Below are positions 7,884 through 14,677 of a stretch of DNA of 28,044 nucleotides, one piece after another. Both the position numbers and the translations under genes were made by a program. Source of the DNA: an uncultured Oscillospiraceae bacterium (GTDB taxonomy: Bacteria; Bacillota; Clostridia; Oscillospirales; Oscillospiraceae); NCBI GenBank assembly GCA_900752445.1, contig CAADVN010000139.1, positions 1 to 28,044 on the forward strand, in the 5' to 3' direction. The notes beneath the pieces are model-generated. The model did no database searches. It saw only the letters and a program-made list of their open reading frames with translations, and was not told the origin of the DNA. Positions within the stretch are counted from its first letter, which is position 1; every line of letters begins with the position of its first letter.

Positions 7884-9194
7884 TCAGTAGGTGATGGCCC
7901 CAGTGGCCGGGTCGAATACTATGGTGTAGCTGCCAGGGGCGACGAGGATGTTCTCGCCCGCGGCGTCGCCATACCAGTACTCATTGGCCACGCAGCCGTT
8001 CGCACCGTAGGCGACCTTGAAGGCCACGTTGCCCTCGGTCCAGTCCTCAGTCTCCTCCTCGGTGAAGGTGACGTCGAGCTTGTAGGTGCCGTCGGCCTGG
8101 GCCTGCATCATGTAGGCCGCGTTCTCGGCGTTGGCGTCCGCAGCCCAGCCCGCGTTGCCGCAGGTGCCCACGACGTAGTAGGCCGGCTCCTCAACGAAGA
8201 AGTTCGTCACGACAGTCTGGTTGTCCTGCAGCTCGATCTGGAGCCAGACTATGTAGGTGCCCGCGGGGACTATGAAGTTCGGGGTGGCCTCGGGGTCCAT
8301 GACGCGCAGGTCGTACCAGTCGCCGTTCACAAGGTTCTTCACACCGAACATCGCGGCGTCGAGGTCGTTCTGGGTGTCGTAGTCGGCCTCGGTGACGGTC
8401 AGCAGGTAGTACCAGATGAGGTCGTCGCCGTTCTTGAGCATCTTGAAGCTCTCGGGATCCTCGCCCCAGTTGTTGAAAGTACCCTGGAGCTGGAAGTCGA
8501 ACTCGGGCTCGGCGAGCTCAGCCGCGTCGCCCAGGCGCTCGGCGCTCAGGCTGCAGAGGCTCAGCGTCTCAGCGTCGGTCTTCAGCACGAGCTTGTAGAG
8601 GCCCGACTGCGCCACGACGATGTTCGCGCCGGAGTTGAAGGCGTCCTCGCCGCCGGCAAAGTACTCGCTGTCCACAATATGCGAGGCGTCTATGGAGTCG
8701 CCCCAGTTGTAGTCCTGGTCGATGACGGCGATCTTGAACTGGTCTCCCTCATAGAGGTTCACCTCGATGGCGAAGACGTTGAACTCGCCCTCGACAGGCT
8801 GCAGCAGGAAGTCGTCCTGCGGCCAGGCCGCGCCCCAGCCGTTGTCGGGATAGCCCGCCAGGCTGCCGGCCAGCATCCAGGCCCTCTCATCGACGACAGA
8901 GGACTGCCAGGCGACGAAGACGGAGGTGTCCTCATTCACGGGCGCGCTCAGGTCATAGGGGATGACGAGGGCAGGGGTCGCGTAGTAGCCCTCTATAACA
9001 TAGCCTTCCTTGGTGAGCTCGGGCGCGGTGACGGGCTGGCCGGCCTCGGCCTCGACCTCGGCCAGCACGGTGGTGCCGTCGCTGTCGTAGAACGTGACCT
9101 TCAGGCCGCTGCCGCCGCCTTCGCCGCAGGCGGCAAGCGCTAAGACCATGACAAAGGCAAGCGCAAGGCAGAGCAGGATACGCAGCTTTTTCAT
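7884..9194 (-). CDS. Lipoprotein with tandem SusE/F-like glycan-binding modules
   Basis: This 436-aa surface lipoprotein has a lipobox LAAC with Cys23. Residues about 31-96 look like one InlB B-repeat/Listeria-Bacteroides-type module (KVTFYDSDG start, ending TSVFVAW). Three beta-rich modules follow at about 104-216, 233-332 and 338-436. Each opens with a strand leading to a Gly and Trp-containing turn (LAGSLAGYPDNGW, LQGTFNNWG, VVGTCGNAGW) and ends with a G-Y/L-strand hairpin, the style of starch-binding SusE/SusF domains and related CBMs. No catalytic domain is visible. Next to a maltodextrin locus the likely job is holding starch or dextrins at the cell surface. ATG 9194 is preceded by AAGGAGG at 7 bp. 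Module assignment is from pattern and context, not from a profile search. Confidence 0.72.
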   Translation of the reverse strand: MKKLRILLCLALAFVMVLALAACGEGGGSGLKVTFYDSDGTTVLAEVEAEAGQPVTAPELTKEGYVIEGYYATPALVIPYDLSAPVNEDTSVFVAWQSSVVDERAWMLAGSLAGYPDNGWGAAWPQDDFLLQPVEGEFNVFAIEVNLYEGDQFKIAVIDQDYNWGDSIDASHIVDSEYFAGGEDAFNSGANIVVAQSGLYKLVLKTDAETLSLCSLSAERLGDAAELAEPEFDFQLQGTFNNWGEDPESFKMLKNGDDLIWYYLLTVTEADYDTQNDLDAAMFGVKNLVNGDWYDLRVMDPEATPNFIVPAGTYIVWLQIELQDNQTVVTNFFVEEPAYYVVGTCGNAGWAADANAENAAYMMQAQADGTYKLDVTFTEEETEDWTEGNVAFKVAYGANGCVANEYWYGDAAGENILVAPGSYTIVFDPATGAITY

Positions 9195-9254
9195 TTCATG
9201 TCCTCCTTATTATATTTCCTTGTCCTTACAGCTGCCAAACCCTCGAGCGGCCCG

Positions 9255-9272
9255 TGCTTAAGCGTTTAAGCA
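9255..9272. promoter_or_regulatory. LacI-type operator, TGCTTAAGCGTTTAAGCA
   Basis: This 18-bp palindrome with a central CG matches its reverse complement at 16 of 18 positions, the classic form of a LacI/GalR-family operator. It lies about 13 bp downstream of the -10 box of the lipoprotein promoter, where a bound repressor would block transcription. The sequence differs from the palindrome at 6924-6940, so a different regulator may act here. Confidence 0.72.
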
Positions 9273-9285
9273 GCTCCTTATGCAA

Positions 9286-9315
9286 ATGATAAAATATTCA
9301 ACGGGCTTCTGTCAA
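9286..9315 (-). promoter_or_regulatory. Sigma-A-type promoter of the glycan-binding lipoprotein gene
   Basis: On the minus strand TTGACA (9315-9310) and TATCAT (9291-9286) are separated by 18 bp. The predicted start near 9279 gives a leader of about 85 nt containing the operator at 9255-9272 and the ribosome-binding site AAGGAGG. Confidence 0.72.
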
Positions 9316-9510
9316 CGACCTAAGCGTCCCGAGGTATTTTTTGTAGATATGCCCAAATTTCACCCTACCTTCTTATGCACAGGCACGACAGAAAACGGGC
9401 CCTCAGGCGAAAAAATCGTCCTAAGACCCGTTCAGGCAGGGAAAACAGCGATATTAACAATTTATACCTGTAAGCAGCGTAAGCATGCCCGTTCCGGGTC
9501 TCGCAGGCGT
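9316..9510. other. Intergenic stretch with no gene seen
   Basis: The space between the lipoprotein promoter and the stop of the PurN-like gene has no credible reading frame with a ribosome-binding site. It holds one imperfect hairpin (9394-9432), listed separately, and is more AT-rich than the flanking genes. Confidence 0.6.
9394..9432 (-). terminator. Possible weak terminator of the CsaB/PurN-like operon
   Basis: On the minus strand AACGGG-CTTAGG pairs with CCTGAG-CCCGTT through small bulges, with a loop containing CGATTTTTTCG, and is followed by GTTTTC. It lies about 80 bp after the PurN-like stop. The stem is bulged and the T run short, so this is tentative. Confidence 0.35.
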
Positions 9511-10089
9511 TCAGCCCAGTTTCAGGGATTTGACGGCCTCGACCAGGAGTGGGCCCGCGCTCTCCACCAGGCGGCGCCGGAGCTTGTCGGCGTTGTCGCC
9601 GGGCAGCAGCTCCACGGGCTGCTGGAGCAGGATCTCGCCCGGCTCGCCGCTTTCCGCAGGGGCGCAGACCGTGGCGCCTGTCCATTTCACGCCGCGCCTT
9701 ATCGCCGCAGCGCAGAGCTCCGGCTCCGGCACGCCGTCGAAGGCCGGGCACAGCGCGCTCCTGAGCATCAGCGCCCGGCCCCGGTAGGCCCGGGCAAGGC
9801 CCTCGCTGAGCTTGGGCGCGAAGCCCGCCAGGATGATGAAGTCTATGTCCAGGTCGTGCAGCTTGTTGAGCAGCGCCAGCGAGAACGATGCCCCGTTCGG
9901 GAATATGGACTCGTCCACGACGTAGCCCGGCACGTGTGCGCTGCCGGCCCGCGTCAGGGCGAAGGAGCCGCGCCGCGTGGCTATGACGGCCGAGAGCGAG
10001 AAGCCCTCTATCTCACCGAAGAACACGCTGTCGAGCAGGGCCTGGAGCTCCGCCCCATCCCCGGAAGCCAGTGCGGCGGCGTTTATCAT
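9511..10089 (-). CDS. PurN-fold protein with replaced catalytic residues
   Basis: This 192-aa protein follows the glycinamide ribonucleotide formyltransferase (PurN) pattern over its whole length: an N-terminal SGDGAELQALL loop in place of SGxGSNLQA, IDFIILAGF (82-90), GRALMLRSALCPAF in the active-site strand, VKWTGATV (134-141), and a late ILLQQPVELLPGD. The residues that do catalysis in E. coli PurN (Asn106, His108, Asp144) align here with Met108, Arg110 and Glu146, so formyl transfer is unlikely and the protein may be a binding or regulatory relative. It starts inside the stop of the glycosyltransferase/CsaB gene (ATGA), with GGAGG very close to the ATG and AAGGAAG further up. The coupling links it to cell-surface glycan work rather than purine synthesis; no other pur gene is nearby. 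Confidence 0.78.
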   Translation of the reverse strand: MINAAALASGDGAELQALLDSVFFGEIEGFSLSAVIATRRGSFALTRAGSAHVPGYVVDESIFPNGASFSLALLNKLHDLDIDFIILAGFAPKLSEGLARAYRGRALMLRSALCPAFDGVPEPELCAAAIRRGVKWTGATVCAPAESGEPGEILLQQPVELLPGDNADKLRRRLVESAGPLLVEAVKSLKLG

Positions 10090-12308
10090 ACCTCCACTTC
10101 CTTCCCAAGCAGCTTTGCCGCCTTCTCGCGGCTGCGGTACTCTATGGCGCGCAGGGCCCTGACGTCCTCCTCCAGCGCCGCGGCGTCCCGGCGCTTCTCA
10201 TACGCCTCGTCTATGAGCCTGCACAGCTCCGCCGCATCCAGCTCCTCAAGCGGCACGCAGCCCGCTTTGACGCACCTCAAAAACGCCGTGACCTTCGGGT
10301 CGTAGCTCACGCCCACGAGCGGCACGCCCTGCCCCGCGGCGAAGATCAGCCCGTGCAGCCGCATCGACACGACCACCTGCATCCGCGACATCAGCCCTAT
10401 CGCCAGCCCCGAGCTCAGCGGTCCCGGCAGCAGCACACAGGGCGTGTCCCCGAGCTTTTCCGTTACCAGCGACGCCGCCTCGACGTCGCTCTTGTAGTTT
10501 ATGGGCAGGAACACCGGCGTGAGCCCATGCCTCTCAAACGCCGCCCTGGCCGCCTCGGCGAAGGCAGCGGCCTTCTCCTCAAAGCCCTGCCAGTGCCGCA
10601 GGGCGAAGCAGATATAGCTCCCGTCCGGCTCCGCGCCGGCCTGCCTGAGCGCCGCATCGATCTCCTCCTTCGGGGCCGCCGGCAGCGTCAGCGCCGGGTC
10701 CGAGGCGAGTATTATCTCCGGCTCCGTCACGCCGAAGCGGGCGAGCTCCTCTATGCTGTCCGGCTCGCGCAGCGTTATGGCGTCCACGCAGGAGTTGAGC
10801 GTCTCCCTCGTCCGCTTCACGCCGCCCGGCCTCGTCACCGGGCCTATGCCGCAGCCGTACATCATCACCCTGCAGCCGAGCCGCTTCGCCGCCTTCAGCG
10901 TGAAGAGGTAGTACCAGAGGCTCCGCCGGCTCGTCACGTCCTGGATGAGGCTGCCGCCGCCGTTTATATAGAGGGTGGACCTTTTCATCGCGCGCATGAA
11001 GCCCGGGAAGTTGAAGGTGTGCACCGAGCGCGCGTCCACGCGCTCCGAGGCGCCCTTCGGGTCGCGGCTCATCACGGTTATGGGCATGAGCTTGTCCACC
11101 GAGCGCATCTCGGCCACGATGGCGTCGAGTATGGCCTCGTCGCCGGAGTTGCCCATGCCGTAGGCCCCGCATATGACGACGCCGGAGCGGCCCTCGCGCT
11201 CCCTTCTCAGTATCTCCTCATAGACCTCACGCTGCTCGCGGCAGGTGGCCTCGACGGAAAAGCGCTTTGCCGCGCGCTCGCGCACGGCGTCGCCAAGCCG
11301 CTTCCTCAGGGCCGAGTCCGAGGCGAGCTCCGAGAGCCGCCTTGCAAGCGTCTCATAGTCGCCGGGCTTGAAGAGGTAGCCCGTGGCCCCGTCCTCTATG
11401 AGCTTAGGTATGCCGCCCACCGCCGAGGCCACCGTGGGCAGGCGATAGGCCGCGCCCTCCGTCAGGGCATATGGGAAGGTCTCCGAGATGGAGCTGAGCG
11501 TGTTTATATCGAGCGCGGAGTAGAACTCCTCCATGTCGTCGAGCCAGCCCGCCAGGGTGACGGCCTCGCCCGCGCCGAGCTCTGCGGCGAGCTTCGTGAG
11601 GTTCTCGCGCTCCGGGCCCTCGCCGGCTATGATGAGCCTGAGCTCCGGGTGCTCCCGCCGGGCCAGGGCAAAGCCGCGCACGAGCGTGGCAAGGTCCTTC
11701 ACGGGGTCGAGCCGCGCCGCCGCGCCGACCACGATATCGCCCGGCCCCACCTTAGCGCCGACTTTCCGGCAAAATTCGGCCCGGTCCAGGCGCTTCGGCT
11801 CCCTCGTGAAATCCAGCCCGTTGTAGATGGCGAAGGTGGTCTCCCTCGGGAAGCCGCGGCTTATGAGCAGCCTGCGCATTGCATCCGAGACGCCGACGTG
11901 GTATTTTATACGTCTGAGGGCAAGCACGTTCAGCACGCCGTAGGTCGCCGCCGCGAGGGGACGGCCCAGGTAGTCCAGCCTGTAGTCGCTGTGCACGGTG
12001 CTGACGACGGGCCTGCCGCAGCTGCCCCGCAGTATGGCGCCTGCGAGATTCGCCCTCGAGCCGTGGGTGTGGACGAGCTCGAAGCCCTCCTCCGCTATCA
12101 TTCGCCGCACCTGGCGCAGCGCGGAAAAGAAGCCGCCCGCGCAGACGCGGGTCTCGATGCCGAGCTCCGCCGCCTCCCGGGCGAAGGGCCCGTCACGGAA
12201 GCAGACCAGCGTTATATCCATGCCCCTCGAGAGGTTGCGCAGCAGCGAATGGACGTGCGTCTTGGCCCCGCCGGTGTCGCCGCCGCTGATGAGATGTATG
12301 ACTTTCAA
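10086..12308 (-). CDS. csaB: Glycosyltransferase family 4 - CsaB polysaccharide pyruvyltransferase fusion
   Basis: This is a 740-aa two-domain protein. Residues 1-365 are a GT4 retaining glycosyltransferase: N-terminal ISGGDTGGAKTHV, a nucleotide-sugar-binding segment around 195-230 (AAARLDPVKDL, LIIAGEGPE), and the EX7E motif with Glu276 and Glu284. Residues about 376-738 match CsaB: VVICGAYGMGNSGDEA (377-392) and NGGGSLIQDVTSRRSLWYY (449-467). CsaB adds ketal pyruvate to secondary cell-wall polysaccharide, which anchors SLH-domain proteins; the GT4 half probably adds the sugar that is then pyruvylated. The start is TTG, with AGGGGG 7 bp upstream and no better ATG. No SLH protein gene lies in the window. 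Cytoplasmic, acting on lipid-linked precursor, is the expected location. Confidence 0.88.
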   Translation of the reverse strand: MKVIHLISGGDTGGAKTHVHSLLRNLSRGMDITLVCFRDGPFAREAAELGIETRVCAGGFFSALRQVRRMIAEEGFELVHTHGSRANLAGAILRGSCGRPVVSTVHSDYRLDYLGRPLAAATYGVLNVLALRRIKYHVGVSDAMRRLLISRGFPRETTFAIYNGLDFTREPKRLDRAEFCRKVGAKVGPGDIVVGAAARLDPVKDLATLVRGFALARREHPELRLIIAGEGPERENLTKLAAELGAGEAVTLAGWLDDMEEFYSALDINTLSSISETFPYALTEGAAYRLPTVASAVGGIPKLIEDGATGYLFKPGDYETLARRLSELASDSALRKRLGDAVRERAAKRFSVEATCREQREVYEEILRREREGRSGVVICGAYGMGNSGDEAILDAIVAEMRSVDKLMPITVMSRDPKGASERVDARSVHTFNFPGFMRAMKRSTLYINGGGSLIQDVTSRRSLWYYLFTLKAAKRLGCRVMMYGCGIGPVTRPGGVKRTRETLNSCVDAITLREPDSIEELARFGVTEPEIILASDPALTLPAAPKEEIDAALRQAGAEPDGSYICFALRHWQGFEEKAAAFAEAARAAFERHGLTPVFLPINYKSDVEAASLVTEKLGDTPCVLLPGPLSSGLAIGLMSRMQVVVSMRLHGLIFAAGQGVPLVGVSYDPKVTAFLRCVKAGCVPLEELDAAELCRLIDEAYEKRRDAAALEEDVRALRAIEYRSREKAAKLLGKEVEV

Positions 12309-12328
12309 GGTAAGGCCCCCTGTTAATC

Positions 12329-12357
12329 TTGTAACCGGCGAAATAATATTGTAAAAT
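12329..12357 (+). promoter_or_regulatory. Forward promoter of the phosphatase-GNAT operon
   Basis: TTGTAA (12329-12334) and TAAAAT (12352-12357) are separated by 17 bp, with a predicted start near 12364. This gives a leader of about 70 nt before ATG 12435. It faces the minus-strand promoter at 12376-12404. Confidence 0.6.
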
Positions 12358-12375
12358 AAGGTTAAAGCAAGCCTT

Positions 12376-12404
12376 ATTATAGCTTACTCTCGACCCACGG
12401 TCAA
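12376..12404 (-). promoter_or_regulatory. Strong reverse promoter of the GT4-CsaB operon
   Basis: On the minus strand TTGACC (12404-12399) and a perfect TATAAT (12381-12376) are separated by 17 bp. The predicted start near 12369 leaves a leader of about 60 nt to the TTG start codon. Confidence 0.75.
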
Positions 12405-12434
12405 CAACAACGAAGATTGGACGATGAGGCTCAA

Positions 12435-13580
12435 ATGACCAGCATATATATTGTCCGGCACGCCGAAGCCGAAGGCAACCTCTTTCGCCGCGCCCAGGGC
12501 CACTGGAACGGCAGGGGCACGCAGCGCGGGAAAAAGCAGATAGACGCGCTCGCGGAGCGCTTTGCGGGCCTGCCCCTCGACGCGGTGTACTCGAGCGACC
12601 TGGACAGGACGGTGGAGACCGCCGGCGCGCTCCTGCGCGGCAGGGAGCTCACGCTCGTCACGACCCCGCGCCTGCGTGAGATCAACATGGGCGTCTGGGA
12701 GGGCGAGCCCTGGGGCAATATCAGCTACAAGTGGCCGGAGCAGATGTACCTCTTCAACAACGAGCCGGAAAAGTGGTCCGTGCCCGGCGGCGAGAGCTTC
12801 TACGAGGTGCAAGAGCGCATGACCTGCACCATACTGGAGCTCGCCCGGAGGCATGAGGGCGGCACAATAGCCGTCGTCTCGCACGGCATGGCGATAAAGA
12901 TCTTCCTCATGGGCGTCTTGGGCCTGCGCAGCGGGGTCACGGAGCCCCTGATGCACGGGGACAACACCTCGGTCAGCCTGCTCGAGGCCGACGGCGGGCG
13001 CCTGAGCGTCAAATACTATAACGACAACAGCCACCTGGGCGAGGGCCTGTCCACCTTCGCAACGCAGAGGTGGTGGAGGGACACGAAGAAGGACGACCCG
13101 TCGAGCCTGCGCTTTGAGCCGCTCGACCCGAAGGACAAGGCGGACGCCGACTTCTATACCGCCTGCTATGCGGATTCCTGGCGCGTGGCGCACGGCTCCT
13201 CGGCGGGCTTCGTGCCGAAGGTGTATCTGGCCTCGGCGCGCTCGCACTCGGCAAAGGACAGGGATTGCCTCATGAAGGTCATGTACGGCGACAGGCCCGT
13301 CGGCGTGCTCGAGCTCGACCCGAGGCGGGGCAAGGACGAGGGCTGCGGCTGGGTGAGCCTGCTCTATCTCGTGCCGGAATTCAGGGGCAAGGGCTACGGC
13401 GTACAGCTCATCGGCTGCGCGGCGGCCTATTTCTCCGACAGGGGCCGGGACCGGGTGCGGCTGCACGTCGCCGTCACGAATGAGGCGGCCATAGGCTTCT
13501 ACAGGCACTACGGCTTCCGGGAGCTTGCCGTGGAGGCCGGCGTCGCCTCCGACCAGCTGCTGATGGAAAGGGAAAACTGA
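12435..13580 (+). CDS. Histidine phosphatase - GNAT acetyltransferase fusion
   Basis: This is a 381-aa two-domain protein. Residues 1-205 belong to the histidine phosphatase (phosphoglycerate mutase-like) superfamily: IVRHAEAEGN with catalytic His9, SSDLDRTVETA (53-63), Glu82 as probable acid, and VVSHGMA with His150. Residues about 225-380 are a GNAT N-acyltransferase with the acetyl-CoA loop RGKGYG (317-322) and an AIGFYRHYGF segment (352-361). Substrates of both halves are unknown; a phosphorylated small molecule or peptide that is also acylated is one reading. ATG 12435 was chosen over an in-frame TTG at 12417 because it has GAGG 5 bp upstream and starts directly with the phosphatase strand. 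It overlaps the next gene by 1 bp. Confidence 0.88.
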   Translation: MTSIYIVRHAEAEGNLFRRAQGHWNGRGTQRGKKQIDALAERFAGLPLDAVYSSDLDRTVETAGALLRGRELTLVTTPRLREINMGVWEGEPWGNISYKWPEQMYLFNNEPEKWSVPGGESFYEVQERMTCTILELARRHEGGTIAVVSHGMAIKIFLMGVLGLRSGVTEPLMHGDNTSVSLLEADGGRLSVKYYNDNSHLGEGLSTFATQRWWRDTKKDDPSSLRFEPLDPKDKADADFYTACYADSWRVAHGSSAGFVPKVYLASARSHSAKDRDCLMKVMYGDRPVGVLELDPRRGKDEGCGWVSLLYLVPEFRGKGYGVQLIGCAAAYFSDRGRDRVRLHVAVTNEAAIGFYRHYGFRELAVEAGVASDQLLMEREN

Positions 13581-14677
13581 TGAAAGCCGTCATCCGGAAA
13601 ATCGAGCTGCCGGACGAGGGGCGCATCATCGCCATCTCGGACGTGCACGCGAACCTGCCGTATCTGAAGGGGCTGCTGGAGAAGCTGCGGCTCCGGGACG
13701 AGGATACGCTGGTCTTTTGCGGCGACCTGCTGGAAAAGGGCGCTTACAGCCTCGAGACCCTGCGCTTCGTCATGGAGCTGCAAAAGCGAAGGCGCGTCCT
13801 CGCCGTGCAGGGCAACTGCGACTGCTGGCAGAACTCCATCTACCGCGCGACGGGCAGGTCGGACGTCTATACGAAGCGCTACCTGCTCAGCGACAGCGCG
13901 GGCTGGGGCCCCGGCCTGCTCGCCCAGATGTGCGCCGAGGCCGGTTTCGAGGTGCGCGAGGACACGGACATGAACGAGTTCCGGCGCGTCCTCACTGCCG
14001 CCTTCAAGCCCGAATTCGACTTTCTGGAGGAGCTGCCCCACGTCATCCTGACCGACCACTACGTCTTCGTCCACGGCGGCCTGCCCCGGGGCCGGCCCGA
14101 GGACTGGGACAGCTGGGACTGCATGAAAAACGACAACTTCCTCGGCCAGGGCCGTTCCTTCACGCGCTGGATCATCGTCGGGCACTGGCCCGTCGTCCTC
14201 TACGGCGGCGACAGGGCCTGCGCCAATCCCGTCATCGAGCGGGAGCGGAAGATCATAAGCATCGACGGCGGCTGCGTGCTCAAGGACGACGGGCAGCTCA
14301 ACGCCCTCATCATACCCAGAAACGGCAGCGAGGACTTCAGCCACGAGCACTACGACCACTTCCCCGTGCGCACCGTGAAATCCGCGCAGAAGGGCTCGGA
14401 AAAGAGCGCCTACGTCCGCTGGGGCGACAATATCGTGCGCATACTCGAGCGGGGCGAGGAGTTTTCCCGCTGTATGCACGTGCGGACGGGCTATGTGCTC
14501 GACATACTCACAAAATACCTCTACGGCGAGTGCGGCGAGGTGCGCTGCAACGACTGCACGGACTATGTGCTGCCGCTCGAGCCCGGGGACAGGGTCTCGG
14601 TCATAGAGGAGACGAGCCGCGGCTACCTGGTGAAGCACAATGGCGTCAGCGGCTGGGATGGAGGGGAACTGCTGTGA
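13580..14677 (+). CDS. Calcineurin-like metallophosphoesterase with probable SH3-like tail
   Basis: This 365-aa protein has the metallophosphoesterase motifs in order: ISDVHAN with Asp21 and His23, CGDLLEKG with Asp49, VQGNCD (77-81), FVHGG with His165, and IVGHWP with His202. These ligands bind a two-metal centre. Residues about 280-365 are outside the catalytic domain and look like a small beta-barrel of SH3 type (GDRVSVIEE, GYLVKHNGVSGW). Four or more cysteines cluster around 298-326. The natural substrate is unknown; relatives include Ser/Thr phosphatases and diadenosine tetraphosphatases. The ATG overlaps the previous stop by one base (TGATG) and the next gene starts in its stop codon (GTGA), so the three are probably translated together. 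Confidence 0.85.
   Translation: MKAVIRKIELPDEGRIIAISDVHANLPYLKGLLEKLRLRDEDTLVFCGDLLEKGAYSLETLRFVMELQKRRRVLAVQGNCDCWQNSIYRATGRSDVYTKRYLLSDSAGWGPGLLAQMCAEAGFEVREDTDMNEFRRVLTAAFKPEFDFLEELPHVILTDHYVFVHGGLPRGRPEDWDSWDCMKNDNFLGQGRSFTRWIIVGHWPVVLYGGDRACANPVIERERKIISIDGGCVLKDDGQLNALIIPRNGSEDFSHEHYDHFPVRTVKSAQKGSEKSAYVRWGDNIVRILERGEEFSRCMHVRTGYVLDILTKYLYGECGEVRCNDCTDYVLPLEPGDRVSVIEETSRGYLVKHNGVSGWDGGELL

Noticed and set aside
10071..12326. Long open frame on the plus strand opposite the GT4-CsaB gene
   Set aside because: It is an antisense shadow: composition is rich in Arg, His, Ala and Pro with no domain, while the minus strand shows two complete conserved domains.
13717..14673. N-terminal extension of the YgiQ frame back into the metallophosphoesterase gene
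   Set aside because: The extra 319 codons are an out-of-frame reading of a conserved phosphoesterase. GTG 14674 has GGAGGGG and a family-like N-terminus.
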